NCBI RefSeq assembly: GCF_019746665.1
Contig: NZ_JAIERS010000016.1
Span: forward strand, 1-48,455
Reading direction: 5' to 3'
DNA length: 48,455 bases
DNA from: Sphingomonas sp.
Lineage (GTDB): Bacteria; Pseudomonadota; Alphaproteobacteria; Sphingomonadales; Sphingomonadaceae
The notes under the pieces were generated by a model. It made no database searches. It saw only the letters and a list, made by a program, of their open reading frames with translations, and was not told the DNA's origin. How positions within the stretch are numbered: the first letter of the stretch is position 1; every line of letters begins with the position of its first letter. A program made the translations under genes and the position numbers. Shown here one piece after another: positions 23,554-36,022 of the stretch.

Positions 23554-25110
23554 CTAGCGGCCCCACCGGCGGAAGGCAACAGCGCTTGCGGCGAGCACCG
23601 CGCCGACGATCAGCGCGAGCCAGTTACCGAAGCGCGCGAAGGGGGTGGGCGCGGCGGCGGGGGGGATGACGGCTTCCACCGCCCCGCCGCGCTGCGGCGG
23701 CACGGTGCCGACCAGGTGGCCATCGGCGGCGATGATCGCCGAGATGCCGGTGGGCGTCGCGCGGACGATCGGCAGCCCCTCCTCGATCGCTCGTAGTCGC
23801 GCCATCGCCAGATGTTGCGCTGGACCCCAGGCGCCGTACCAGCTGTCGTTCGAAGGGTTGAAGATGAAGCGCGGGCGGCGCGCCGGGTCGACGATTTGGC
23901 CGGAAAAGATCACCTCGTAGCAGATCAGCATTCCGACCGGCCCGAAGCCCGGCAGTTTCAGGCTGCGCGGCCCCGGGCCGGGGGCGAAATCATAGCTCCC
24001 GGGGACCAGCCGGGCGAAACCGATCTGGCTCAGCAGCGGCCGCCAGGGAAGATACTCGCCCCACGGCACCAGATGCGCCTTGTCGTAGCGGCCGCGCAGG
24101 CGCCCCCGCGCGTCGATCGCGAAGATGGAGTTGGTGACGGTGCTGATCTCGCCGGCGGGCGTGAACTGTACGGCGGTGCCGCCGGTCAGCACCAGATCGC
24201 GCGGGCCGAGCAATCGGGCGATGCGCGCCCGCACCCGCGCCGGGCTTTCCTGCCGCCAATAATAGGCGGTCGGGTAGCCGTCCTCAATCAGATAGCGCAA
24301 TGCGCCCTCGGGCCAGAGGATCAGGCGCGGGGCGGGGCCGGGGCGGCCGCTTAGGCGCTCCAGCGCGCGCAGGTTGTTCTCGGCATAGGCGTCGGTGGGG
24401 CGTTCCTCCTCGGGCAGATCGGGCTGCACCGCGCGAACGCGGGGGGCCGCGTCGGGCATCGGCGCCTGAGAAATACGAGCCGGGGTGAGCGCGAACAGCG
24501 CGACGAGTGGCAGCGCGACCGCGCTCGTCCGCCAACGGCCGTGCACCAGCAGCAGCAATGCGCCGGCGAGCACCACCGTGAGCCCCGAAAGCGCATAGGT
24601 TCCGATCCAAGCCGCCAGCTGCGCGACGCCAAGCAGCGGCACCCAAATGCTGCCAAGCGGCGGCCAGGGATAGCCGGTGAGCGCCCAGCCGCGCAGCCAC
24701 TCGGTCAACAGCCAGGCCGCGCCCGACATCAGCACGAAGCCGAGGCCCGGCGCCTCGCCGGCCACGTGCCGCTTGCCCCAGCGCCAGGCGAGCCCGGCGG
24801 CCATCATCGGGAAGATCGCGAGGTAAAGGCACAGCAGCGCGACCGCCGGAAGCCCAAGCCAATGCGGCATCGCGTCCTGCAGGGTGAAGGCCTTGGCGAT
24901 CCAGTTGTTCGCGATCGACAGATGCGCCCAGCCGAACAGCCACCCGCGCCCGAGCGCCGCGCGAACGGTGGGCGCGCGGTGGACGAGCGCGAGCCACGCG
25001 GCGAAGGCGGCGAGCGTCAGCGGCCAGAGATCGAGCGGCGCATAGCCGCACGCCGCGACCGCGCCGAGGAGCAGCGCGGCGAGCCGGGGATGGCGATCGA
25101 GCAGGGTCAT
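23554..25110 (-). CDS. lnt: Apolipoprotein N-acyltransferase Lnt
   Basis: This 518-residue inner-membrane enzyme adds the third acyl chain to lipoproteins. About six to seven membrane segments occupy the first 200 residues (with LTEWLRGWALTGYPWPPLGS, an Lnt signature). The nitrilase-like domain follows. It carries the Glu in LILWPEGALRYL, the Lys in GRYDKAHLVPWGEYLPWR and the nucleophilic Cys in GMLICYEVIF. A C-terminal membrane segment LALIVGAVLAASAVAF ends the protein. All catalytic positions look intact. Confidence 0.96.
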   Translation of the reverse strand: MTLLDRHPRLAALLLGAVAACGYAPLDLWPLTLAAFAAWLALVHRAPTVRAALGRGWLFGWAHLSIANNWIAKAFTLQDAMPHWLGLPAVALLCLYLAIFPMMAAGLAWRWGKRHVAGEAPGLGFVLMSGAAWLLTEWLRGWALTGYPWPPLGSIWVPLLGVAQLAAWIGTYALSGLTVVLAGALLLLVHGRWRTSAVALPLVALFALTPARISQAPMPDAAPRVRAVQPDLPEEERPTDAYAENNLRALERLSGRPGPAPRLILWPEGALRYLIEDGYPTAYYWRQESPARVRARIARLLGPRDLVLTGGTAVQFTPAGEISTVTNSIFAIDARGRLRGRYDKAHLVPWGEYLPWRPLLSQIGFARLVPGSYDFAPGPGPRSLKLPGFGPVGMLICYEVIFSGQIVDPARRPRFIFNPSNDSWYGAWGPAQHLAMARLRAIEEGLPIVRATPTGISAIIAADGHLVGTVPPQRGGAVEAVIPPAAAPTPFARFGNWLALIVGAVLAASAVAFRRWGR

Positions 25111-25233
25111 GCCCCGGCTATGGGGCGGGCAGGGCGGGGGCTCAAGGGGTGGCGTTCAGCCGGTCGTATCCCGTGCGGCAGGCCAATTTGGTCCTTGGGA
25201 TAAGCTGGCGTTTCGCCCGTTCCTCGTATCTGC

Positions 25234-25332
25234 CTTCCCCGGCGAAGGCCGGGGCCCAGTTGCCCCCCGTTGCAAGCGCTGAGCCGGACCTATTGCCCGC
25301 CGGATTCTGGGCCCCGGCCTTCGCCGGGGAAG
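25234..25332. repeat. Long extragenic palindrome (perfect 26-bp inverted repeat)
   Basis: The arms at 25234-25259 (starting CTTCCCCGGCGAAGGCC) and 25307-25332 are perfect reverse complements over 26 bases, separated by 47 bases. The sequence type (CCGGCGAAGGCCGGGG) is the one common between genes of sphingomonads. It fills the gap between lnt and the TPP enzyme, whose 324 bases (25111-25434) otherwise show no gene. Both genes are on the minus strand, so the element follows the TPP-enzyme stop and could act as a transcript-end hairpin. Confidence 0.8.
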
Positions 25333-25434
25333 TGGCAATGGAGGAAATAAACATTCATCGAGGCGTGAGGGAGATTAACTCGAACCGAATTGTTACTTCT
25401 GCAGAAGGCGTGCGCGACTGCGTGGTTTCGTGAC

Positions 25435-27102
25435 TCAGGCGCCTTCCGCCTTCGCCCTCAGCGCGCTGATCGTGATCGAATTGGTGATCGCTTCGATGTC
25501 GGTCTTGAGATGCAGCAGTCGCACGCCGCCTTGCGCCAGCGCCCGATCAAGCGCTGGCCCGAAATCGGCGGTGCGCTCTACCGTCTCGGCCCAGCCGCCA
25601 TAGGCGCGGGCGAGCGCCGCGAAATCGGGGTTGCGGAGCGCGGTGCCGCTCACCCGGCGCGGATAGTCGCGCTCCTGGTGCATCCGGATCGTGCCATAGC
25701 CGCCATTATCGACCAGGATCACGAGCACGTTCGCGCCGTGCTGGATCGCGGTCGCGAGTTCCTGACCGTTCATCAGGAAGTCGCCGTCGCCCGCCACCGC
25801 GACCACGGTCTTGTCCGGGCAGCGCAAGGCGCCCGCGACCGCCGCCGGCACGCCATAGCCCATCGCCCCCGCCGTCGGCGCGAGCTGGGTGCCCGGGCCG
25901 CCATAACGCCAGTAACGATGCCACCAGCCCGAAAAATTGCCCGCGCCGTTGCAGATGATCGTTTCTTCGGGCGCAAGCCGCTCACGCATCGTGGCGACGC
26001 ACAAGCCGAGATCAAGCGTCACGCCCTCGCGGGGTTGAGGTGTCGACCAGCCAAGATACTCGGCATGGGCCTCGGCGGCGCCGGGCGACGGTTGCTCAGG
26101 AAACTCCGCCGTCACGATCTCGATCGCGAAAGCACAAGGATCGGCGCAGATGGCAAGGTCGGCGCGATAGACTCGATTGAGCTCATTTGCGTCGGGATGG
26201 ACATGGATCAGCGTCTGCCCGGGATGATCGGGCGTGATCAGCGTATAGCCGTCGGTCGTCGCTTCGCCCAGCCGCGCGCCAACGGAGAGGATGACGTCCG
26301 CGCACTTGACCCGCTCAACCAGTTTGGGGTTGGGTCCGTAGCCAAGGTTGCCGGCCCAGGCCTTGTGACGATTGAACAGGGCATCTTGCCGGCGAAAGGC
26401 ACCAATCACCGGAACCCCCCAGTGGTTCGCGAAGTGCCCGAAGGCGGCGGAAGTCGCGAGGTCCCAGCCGGCACCCCCGACAATCGCGACCGGACGTTCC
26501 GCCCGGCGCAACGCATTGACTACCGGCTCCAGATAGTCGCCCGCGATCCAGGGCCGCTCGCGCCCAATTCGCGGCCGGTCGACCGCCGCCACCTCATCGC
26601 GCAGCATGTCCTCGGGCAGCGCCACCACCACCGGCCCCGGCCGCCCGCTGATCGCGGTGCTCCACGCCCGTGCGACATATTCCGGCAGCCGCCGCGCGTC
26701 ATCCACCCGCAGCGCCAGCTTGGCGAGCGGGGCGAACATCGCCACCAAGTCGATTTCCTGAAACCCCTCACGGTCGCGCATCCCGCGATCGACATCGCCG
26801 ATGAACAGCAGCATCGGCACCGAATCCTGCATCGCGACATGCACGCCGATGCTGGCGTTGGTCGCCCCGGGTCCGCGCGTGACGAAGCAGACGCCGGGTC
26901 GCCCGGTGAGCACGCCATCCGCGCACGCCATAAACGCCGCGCCGCCTTCCTGCCGGCACGTCACCACATCGATCTGGGGCGTGTCGTGCAGCGCGTCGAG
27001 CACCGCGAGAAAGCTTTCGCCCGGCACCTGGAACAGCCGGTCGCAGCCTTGCGCGACCAGATTATCGACCAGGATCCGGCCGCCCGAGCGAATTTGCGTC
27101 AT
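25435..27102 (-). CDS. Thiamine pyrophosphate-dependent enzyme (acetolactate synthase-like)
   Basis: This 555-residue protein has the three TPP-enzyme domains. The N-terminal pyrimidine-binding domain has the catalytic Glu in VVTCRQEGGAAFMACADG and GVCFVTRGPGATNASIGVH. A central Rossmann-like domain spans about 190-330. The C-terminal PP-binding domain has VAGDGDFLMNGQELATAI and the metal-binding NGGYG. Residue choices around the active site do not let me name the substrate; it could be an acetolactate synthase-like, benzoylformate- or sulfopyruvate-type decarboxylase. It is not next to ilvN or other branched-chain genes. Confidence 0.85.
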   Translation of the reverse strand: MTQIRSGGRILVDNLVAQGCDRLFQVPGESFLAVLDALHDTPQIDVVTCRQEGGAAFMACADGVLTGRPGVCFVTRGPGATNASIGVHVAMQDSVPMLLFIGDVDRGMRDREGFQEIDLVAMFAPLAKLALRVDDARRLPEYVARAWSTAISGRPGPVVVALPEDMLRDEVAAVDRPRIGRERPWIAGDYLEPVVNALRRAERPVAIVGGAGWDLATSAAFGHFANHWGVPVIGAFRRQDALFNRHKAWAGNLGYGPNPKLVERVKCADVILSVGARLGEATTDGYTLITPDHPGQTLIHVHPDANELNRVYRADLAICADPCAFAIEIVTAEFPEQPSPGAAEAHAEYLGWSTPQPREGVTLDLGLCVATMRERLAPEETIICNGAGNFSGWWHRYWRYGGPGTQLAPTAGAMGYGVPAAVAGALRCPDKTVVAVAGDGDFLMNGQELATAIQHGANVLVILVDNGGYGTIRMHQERDYPRRVSGTALRNPDFAALARAYGGWAETVERTADFGPALDRALAQGGVRLLHLKTDIEAITNSITISALRAKAEGA

Positions 27103-27142
27103 GCGCGCGGGTCTAATCCCCGGCGCGGGGCGAGGGAAGTGG

Positions 27143-27553
27143 TTAGCGCGCCGCCGCGAGCACCGGGCGCAGCGGCATCACCGGCTCGTCCTCGAACAGC
27201 CAGCGCTGGGCTTCTTCCGGGTCGGTGAACATCCGCGCGGTGCGGCTCTCCGCCGCGCGCAGCAACTGCATCCGCGCGAGCGACGAGGCGGTGATGAACG
27301 CGATCTTGCGCGAATGGTGGCGCTTGTTCGACAGTAGGGCCTGGAAGGCGTGCACCGTATCCTGCGGCTGGATCTTCATTTCGCGCACATCGGTGAGCGT
27401 GAGATGCTGGTTCGGTGCGCAGCGCAGCCGTGCATGGGCACGGTCGCGATCAACCTCGAACGCGATCACATCGGCAGGGGTGAAAAAGCCGCGCAAAGTG
27501 ATGCGGACAACGCTGAGCGCGGTATCAACGTCGATCGACCAAGTGGCTTGCAT
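27143..27553 (-). CDS. STAS/SpoIIAA-like domain protein
   Basis: This 136-residue soluble protein has the alternating pattern of a SpoIIAA-like/STAS fold: LSVVRITLRGFFTPADVIAF, LTLTDVREMKIQ, KIAFITASSLARMQLLRAA, and then TDPEEAQRWLFED near the end. I do not assign a function; such proteins appear widely as single genes in Sphingomonas. It lies 40 bp upstream (in transcription) of the TPP enzyme and could be co-transcribed with it. Confidence 0.65.
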   Translation of the reverse strand: MQATWSIDVDTALSVVRITLRGFFTPADVIAFEVDRDRAHARLRCAPNQHLTLTDVREMKIQPQDTVHAFQALLSNKRHHSRKIAFITASSLARMQLLRAAESRTARMFTDPEEAQRWLFEDEPVMPLRPVLAAAR

Positions 27554-27626
27554 GGCGCCAGGATAAGGGCGAGTTTCTTGCCGAGCGGTAAAATCGCCGC
27601 TTTGGTAGTTTCACGAGGGGCTCAAA

Positions 27627-28544
27627 GTGGGTGAGCTGTCGATCGTCGCCGAAGGATTGCGCTTTCCCGAAGGGCCGGTCGCCATGCCCGACGGCAGCGT
27701 GGTGCTGGTGGAGATCGCCGCCGGGCGCGTCACCCGCGTTCACCCCGATGGCCGCCAGCAGATCGTCGCGGCGCCCGGTGGCGGCCCGAACGGGCTCGCC
27801 TTGGGGCCGGATGGCAAGCTCTATTGCTGCAACAATGGCGGGTTCAACTGGCGCGAGGCGAACGGCTATCTGATCCCGCACGGCCAGGCCGATGACTATT
27901 CGCGCGGCCGAATCGAGCGGATCGATCCCGACAGCGGTAAAGTGGAAGTGCTCTACCGCGACGGCGATTTCGGCTGCCGGTTGCGCGGGCCGAACGACTT
28001 GGTGTTCGATGCCCATGGCGGCTTCTGGTTCACCGACCACGGCAAGAATCGCGAGCGCGAGCGCGACATTACCGGCATCTTCTACGCCAAGGCCGATGGC
28101 AGCCTGTTGAAGGAAGTGATCTTCCCCAGCGAAAACCCCAACGGGATCGGCCTCTCGCCCGATGGCGCGATGCTCTATGCGGCGGAGACCTATACCTGCC
28201 GGCTGATGGCGTTCCGCGTCACCGCGCCGGGGGAAGTCGCGGCCGACGCTGGGCCGGGCGGCCCCGGCATCCCGCTCTACCGCCCGGCGGGATACAAGTT
28301 TTTCGACTCGCTGGGGGTGGAGGAAAGCGGCAATATCTGCGTCGCGACGATCGGCGAGGCAGGGATTTCGGTGATCTCTCCGCTGGGCGAGCTGGTCGAA
28401 TTCGTGCCGACGCCCGATATCTTCACCACCAATATCTGCTGGGGCGGGGAGGGACGGCGGACGGCCTATATCACTCTGTCGGGCTCCGGGCGGCTGGCGG
28501 CGATGTCCTGGCCGCGCGCGGGGCTGGCGCTCCATCATGGCTGA
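27627..28544 (+). CDS. SMP-30/gluconolactonase-family hydrolase
   Basis: The 305-residue protein reads as a six-bladed beta-propeller: [20 protein letters not shown] (with the metal-binding Glu in the first blade), [40 protein letters not shown], and [19 protein letters not shown]. These match the SMP-30 lactonase pattern, in which Glu, Asn and Asp residues coordinate a metal. The substrate is likely a sugar lactone but is not defined. A GTG start at 27627 follows GAGGGG by about six bases. Confidence 0.85.
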   Translation: MGELSIVAEGLRFPEGPVAMPDGSVVLVEIAAGRVTRVHPDGRQQIVAAPGGGPNGLALGPDGKLYCCNNGGFNWREANGYLIPHGQADDYSRGRIERIDPDSGKVEVLYRDGDFGCRLRGPNDLVFDAHGGFWFTDHGKNRERERDITGIFYAKADGSLLKEVIFPSENPNGIGLSPDGAMLYAAETYTCRLMAFRVTAPGEVAADAGPGGPGIPLYRPAGYKFFDSLGVEESGNICVATIGEAGISVISPLGELVEFVPTPDIFTTNICWGGEGRRTAYITLSGSGRLAAMSWPRAGLALHHG

Positions 28545-28651
28545 ACCTGCCTTTTGACGAAGCTTGCGCCAATCGCGTGCGTGCCGCTCGCCCGCCGTTG
28601 ACCATCCCGTCACGGGCGGATTATCGCCCTGGCAACCAAGGAGAGTCCGCG

Positions 28652-29359
28652 ATGAACAAGCGCTTCCCCAATGCCGCCGCCGCGCTCGATGGAGTGCTGA
28701 AGGACGGGATGCTGATCTGCGCGGGCGGATTTGGCCTGTGCGGCATCCCCGAACGGCTGATCGACGCGATCCGCGATTCAGGCGTGAAGGACCTCACTTT
28801 CGTGTCGAACAATGCCGGCATCGATAATGAAGGGCTCGGCAAGCTGCTGCGCACGCGGCAGGTGAAGAAGATGATCTCCTCCTATGTCGGCGAGAACAAG
28901 GAGTTCGAGCGGCAATATCTGTCGGGCGAGCTGGAGGTGGAATTCTGCCCGCAAGGGACGCTCGCCGAGCGCTGCCGCGCCGGCGGGGCGGGCATCCCTG
29001 GTTTCTATACCAAGACGGGCGTGGGCACCCAGGTCGCCGAGGGCAAGGAAGTGAAGATCTTCGACGGCGAGGAATATATCCTCGAGCGCGGCATCTTCGC
29101 CGATCTGTCGATCATCAAGGGCTGGAAAGCCGACGAGGCGGGCAATCTGATCTTCCGCAAGACCGCGCGCAACTTCAACCAGCCGATGGCGACCGCCGGC
29201 AAGCTGTGCGTCGCCGAGGTGGAGGAGATCGTGCCGGTCGGCAGCCTAGACCCCGATCAGGTCCACCTGCCCGGTATCTACGTCAACCGCCTGATCCTGG
29301 GCGCGCCCTATGACAAGAAGATCGAGTTTGTGACGACCCGCGAGCGGGTCGCGGCTTGA
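28652..29359 (+). CDS. scoA: 3-oxoacid (succinyl-CoA:acetoacetate) CoA-transferase subunit A
   Basis: This 235-residue alpha subunit shows [55 protein letters not shown] and the C-terminal [14 protein letters not shown], all typical of scoA/atoD. The family uses acetoacetate and succinyl-CoA in ketone-body metabolism. The frame is open to 28577, but the ATG at 28652 matches the family start. Its partner scoB begins only at 30064 because a toxin-antitoxin pair lies between. Confidence 0.94.
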   Translation: MNKRFPNAAAALDGVLKDGMLICAGGFGLCGIPERLIDAIRDSGVKDLTFVSNNAGIDNEGLGKLLRTRQVKKMISSYVGENKEFERQYLSGELEVEFCPQGTLAERCRAGGAGIPGFYTKTGVGTQVAEGKEVKIFDGEEYILERGIFADLSIIKGWKADEAGNLIFRKTARNFNQPMATAGKLCVAEVEEIVPVGSLDPDQVHLPGIYVNRLILGAPYDKKIEFVTTRERVAA

Positions 29360-29360
29360 G

Positions 29361-29381
29361 TTAGCTAAGCCGGTTAGCTAA
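29361..29381. promoter_or_regulatory. Candidate operator of the toxin-antitoxin pair
   Basis: Two copies of the 8-bp palindrome TTAGCTAA occur at 29361-29368 and 29374-29381, 13 bases apart centre to centre. They lie between the scoA stop and the antitoxin ATG at 29392. Phd/YefM-type antitoxins bind repeated palindromes just upstream of their own gene. Confidence 0.65.
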
Positions 29382-29391
29382 ATAAGGGGCC

Positions 29392-29676
29392 ATGGCGACG
29401 GTTACGATCCACGAGGCGAAAACGCACCTGTCCCGCCTGCTTGCGCGCGTCGAAGCGGGCGAGGAGATCGTGATCGCGCGCGGCTCGACCGAGATCGCCA
29501 AGCTCGTTCCGCTGACGCAGCCGTCGCGGCCACCGCGCATCCCCGGGCGGCTGGCGCATGAGCGCCCCCCTGGCAGTCCGGGTATCACCGACGCCGGATT
29601 TTGGGAGCCGCTCACCGACGAAGAGATGGGACTCGGCCCTGATCCGCTGCTCGATCCGCCCATCACGCGGCCGTGA
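29392..29676 (+). CDS. Type II antitoxin, Phd/YefM family
   Basis: The N-terminal 45 residues (ATVTIHEAKTHLSRLLARVE, then AGEEIVIARGSTEIAKLVPL) form a Phd/YefM DNA-binding fold. The C-terminal half (residues 50-94) is Pro-rich and would wrap the toxin. Its TGA overlaps the GTG start of the PIN toxin. Together they form a complete pair with a palindromic operator upstream. Confidence 0.85.
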   Translation: MATVTIHEAKTHLSRLLARVEAGEEIVIARGSTEIAKLVPLTQPSRPPRIPGRLAHERPPGSPGITDAGFWEPLTDEEMGLGPDPLLDPPITRP

Positions 29677-30056
29677 AATATCTGCTCGACACCCATGCGC
29701 TGCTTTGGTGGTTCAATGAGCCCGAGCGGCTCAGTTCCGCCGCGCACGCCGCGATCTTGAATGGTGAAGAGGTGGTCGTCAGTGCGGTGTCGGCAATGGA
29801 AATCGCGATCAAATACCGTAAAGGCCGCCTTCCCTATCCCAGCTCGCTTGCGGTGCGGTTCGCAGCGACAGTCGCGACGGAAGACTTTGTAACGCTCGCC
29901 ATCAATGTCGATCATGCCCAGCGGGCTGGCGCTTATCCGGCGGCGCATGCCGATCCGTGGGATCGCCTGCTTGCGGCGCAGGCGGAAGTTGATGGCTTGC
30001 AGCTGATCAGCTGCGATAAGCAGATCGCCGCGCTCGGCGTGACCACACTCTGGTGA
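29673..30056 (+). CDS. VapC-type PIN-domain toxin
   Basis: This 127-residue PIN-domain ribonuclease shows the acidic residues of the family: D6 in YLLDTHALLWWF, the Glu in VSAMEIAIKYRKGRL, and the Asp pair in HADPWDRLLAAQAEVDG followed by LQLISCD. The layout and the Phd-type antitoxin match the VapC/PIN group often annotated near YefM-type antitoxins. The likely action is cleavage of specific RNAs (often tRNA), which is family knowledge. The stop is 7 bp before scoB. Confidence 0.88.
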   Translation: MKYLLDTHALLWWFNEPERLSSAAHAAILNGEEVVVSAVSAMEIAIKYRKGRLPYPSSLAVRFAATVATEDFVTLAINVDHAQRAGAYPAAHADPWDRLLAAQAEVDGLQLISCDKQIAALGVTTLW

Positions 30057-30063
30057 GGGAAGG

Positions 30064-30738
30064 ATGACCATGCAAGACACCGCCACCAAAGGCTGGACCC
30101 GCGACCAGATGGCCGCGCGTGCCGCGCAGGAGCTGCAGGACGGCTTCTACGTGAACCTTGGCATCGGCATCCCGACGCTGGTCGCCAACCACATCCCCGC
30201 GGGCATGGATGTAACGCTCCAGTCCGAGAACGGGATGCTCGGCATCGGGCCGTTCCCTTACCCGGATGAGGTCGACGCCGACCTGATCAACGCCGGCAAG
30301 CAGACGATCAGCGAGCTGCCGCAATCGGTGTACTTCAGCAGCGCGGACAGCTTCGCGATGATCCGTGGCGGCCATATCGACCTGACCGTGCTCGGCGCGA
30401 TGGAAGTCTCCGAAGGTGGCGACATCGCCAACTGGATGATCCCCGGCAAGCTGATCAAGGGCATGGGCGGGGCGATGGATTTGGTCGCCGGTGTCAAACG
30501 GATCATCGTCGTGATGGAGCATGTCTCCAAGAATGGCGAGGCCAAGTTCATGCCCGAGTGCAACCTGCCGCTCACCGGCAGGAATGTGGTCGACATGATC
30601 ATCACCGATCTCGCGGTGTTTCACCGCCCCGATCACCAGAGCCCGTTCGCGCTGACCGAGCTGGCGCCCGGGGTGACGCTGGACGAAGTGCGTGCCAAGA
30701 CCAGCGCGCATTATGTGCTCGGCGCGGGGCTGGCCTGA
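30064..30738 (+). CDS. scoB: 3-oxoacid CoA-transferase subunit B
   Basis: This 224-residue beta subunit shows YVNLGIGIPTLVANHIPAG, the catalytic Glu in LQSENGMLGIGPFPY, and GGHIDLTVLGAMEVSEGGD. An alternative ATG at 30070 has GGAAGG six bases upstream and may be the real start. The gene normally follows scoA directly; the intervening toxin-antitoxin pair leaves its ribosome binding site intact. Confidence 0.94.
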   Translation: MTMQDTATKGWTRDQMAARAAQELQDGFYVNLGIGIPTLVANHIPAGMDVTLQSENGMLGIGPFPYPDEVDADLINAGKQTISELPQSVYFSSADSFAMIRGGHIDLTVLGAMEVSEGGDIANWMIPGKLIKGMGGAMDLVAGVKRIIVVMEHVSKNGEAKFMPECNLPLTGRNVVDMIITDLAVFHRPDHQSPFALTELAPGVTLDEVRAKTSAHYVLGAGLA

Positions 30739-30787
30739 CGATCGCGGATTGCGCCAAATCGTCATCTTGCGCGGCTAGGGCTCGCCC

Positions 30788-31702
30788 ATGAAATTGCTGC
30801 TTACCGGATCGTCGGGCTGGCTTGGCCGCCATGTGGTGCAGGCGCTCGCCGGCGCAGGGCATGAGGTCATCGGGCTCGATCCGGTGCCGGGGCCAGCGAC
30901 CGAGGTGCTGGGCTCGGTCGCCGACCGCGACCTGATCGACCGGCTGTTCGCCGAGCACCGTTTCGATGGCGTCGTCCATACCGGGGCGCTGCACCAACCC
31001 GACATCGCCCGCCATCCAGCGCAGGCGTTCGTCGATGTGAACGTCACCGGCACGCTCAACCTGCTCGAAGCGGCGCTCCGCCACGGCGTGCGGCGCCTGG
31101 TGATGACCTCCACCACGTCGCTGATGATCTCCGCCGAAATCGCGGCCGGCCAGGGCGAGCGCGCGGCGTGGCTCGACGAGAGCCACGCGCCGCTCAACCC
31201 GCGCAACATCTATGGCATCACCAAGCTCGCCGCCGAGCAATTGTGCCGGCTCTATAATCAACGCCATGCCTTGGCCTGCATCGTCCTGCGCACCGCGCGC
31301 TTCTTTCCCGAACGCGACGAGGATTGGCAGGGCGATAGCGACAATGCCCGCGCCAATGAGTTTCTCAACCGGCGGCTGACGGTGCGCGACGCCGCCGAGG
31401 CGCATCGCATCGCCATCGAACGCGTCGATCAGCTGGGGTATGACCTGTTCCTGATCGCGGCGCCCACGCCCTTCGCGCCAAGCGACGCGCTGCCGCTGAA
31501 AGTGAACGCGGCGACCGTGATCGCGCGCTATTTCCCGCACGCGCCGGCACTCTACGCGGCGCGGGGTTGGCAGCTGCCGGCCGCGCTCGACCGGATTTAT
31601 GACGCCCGTCGAGCGGAGCGCGTGCTCGGCTTTCGCGCCGCCACCAGCTTCGCGACGGTGCTCGATGCGCTCGCCGAAGGGGCGCCGCTGCCCGGCAAGT
31701 GA
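30788..31702 (+). CDS. NAD-dependent epimerase/dehydratase (extended SDR)
   Basis: This 304-residue protein has an N-terminal Rossmann motif LLTGSSGWLGRHVVQAL (GxxGxxG), a Ser/Thr in MTSTTSLMISAE and the catalytic YxxxK in NIYGITKLAAEQL. This is the pattern of extended short-chain dehydrogenases acting on nucleotide sugars. The exact substrate cannot be called. It lies 49 bp after scoB with no obvious terminator between. Confidence 0.85.
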   Translation: MKLLLTGSSGWLGRHVVQALAGAGHEVIGLDPVPGPATEVLGSVADRDLIDRLFAEHRFDGVVHTGALHQPDIARHPAQAFVDVNVTGTLNLLEAALRHGVRRLVMTSTTSLMISAEIAAGQGERAAWLDESHAPLNPRNIYGITKLAAEQLCRLYNQRHALACIVLRTARFFPERDEDWQGDSDNARANEFLNRRLTVRDAAEAHRIAIERVDQLGYDLFLIAAPTPFAPSDALPLKVNAATVIARYFPHAPALYAARGWQLPAALDRIYDARRAERVLGFRAATSFATVLDALAEGAPLPGK

Positions 31703-31864
31703 TCCAATATTACCCGCCGTACCATGTAGTGATGCCGAAAGTGCCATTTGATACAATCACTTGCCGATTCGACTTGGCAGCGCGACCCAGTAGTTTTACC
31801 TAGTGCCGCCGGGGAAGGCCGCTACTACGCATGGTGGCCGATCGAGTAGCTTGAAGGGCAAGGG

Positions 31865-32488
31865 GTGGAACGGCGCGTCTATATTGTCGACGATGATCCG
31901 CTATCGCGCGATGCGCTGGAAGAGATCATCGCACTTCTTCCCGATGTCCGTTGCGAGCAGATTGAATCAGGGATCGATCTGCTGGCTCGCCTGCCTCATC
32001 TAGCGCCGGGCGTCGTGTTGATCGATTTGAAAATGCCCGATCTTTCCGGGCTTGACGTGCTCGCCCGGTTTGGCGAGGCGCGCGATCGGCTTCCGACGAT
32101 CATGATGTCGGTCGCCGGAGACATTCCCGCCGCGGTCGAGGCGATGCGGCTCGGGGCGCTCGATTTTCTGGAAAAGCCGTGCACGCCGCGTGCCCTGCTC
32201 GAAAAGCTCAACCGTGGGTTCGCAGCACTCGACGCCTATTGCCGCAGCACGGCGGCGCATGCGGCGCTGCATGCGCGTTTCGCCTCGCTCAGCGAGCGTG
32301 AGTCGGAGGTGCTGCGCTACCTGATCGACGGCAAGGTGAACCGCGAGATCGCCGAGCTGCTCCGTCTGAGCGTGCGCACGGTGGAAGTGTATCGCGCCAA
32401 GCTGATGATGAAGCTGGGCGTGGAGTCGCTCGCCGAGGCGGTCCGGCTCGCGATCACCAGCGGCTTTGTTCAAGCTGAAGCGGCTTAG
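31865..32488 (+). CDS. FixJ-like two-component response regulator
   Basis: The 207-residue protein has a receiver domain (VYIVDDDPLSRDALEE, phospho-acceptor D54 in VLIDLKMPDLSGLDVL, K104-region FLEKPCTP) and a LuxR-type helix-turn-helix (LSERESEVLRYLIDGKVNRE, IAELLRLSVRTVEVYRAKLM). That is the FixJ/TtrR group. The start is GTG. A TACGTAGG element at 32521-ish lies downstream before the kinase gene, and the kinase at 32765 is its likely partner by position. Confidence 0.88.
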   Translation: MERRVYIVDDDPLSRDALEEIIALLPDVRCEQIESGIDLLARLPHLAPGVVLIDLKMPDLSGLDVLARFGEARDRLPTIMMSVAGDIPAAVEAMRLGALDFLEKPCTPRALLEKLNRGFAALDAYCRSTAAHAALHARFASLSERESEVLRYLIDGKVNREIAELLRLSVRTVEVYRAKLMMKLGVESLAEAVRLAITSGFVQAEAA

Positions 32489-32764
32489 CGCGCCTTAACC
32501 ACTCCCTAAGCTGAACATCTTACGTAGGAATACAACTCCGGTCGACCGGCAGGAGTGCAGCGCGCGCCGCCGTCCGACACCCCTTGGCGGCATCGTGCTT
32601 CCGGTCGCGCGCGCGCGTTTTCCAGCAACGCGCGCGAATCAGCGCGGCCGACCCCATCGGCCGGTGCGCGTTGGCTTGCCCGCGCGCACCGGCCGAACGG
32701 CCTCGCTTGGCGATCGCGCGATGCGCCCGTACACTCGCTGGCGGGTGCCAGGGGCGGAGCGGTG

Positions 32765-35884
<3,120 letters not shown>

Positions 35885-36022
35885 GTTCGACTGCCCGGCG
35901 CGCGGTGCCGCCCATGCCTGTCGGATTTTGTGGCTATGCCACGGGCGCCCTCAAGCACGCCGCGCTGCTCGGGCGTCATCCGCGGGCCATGGACGTGCGC
36001 ACCGCGATCACGGACCGACCGA

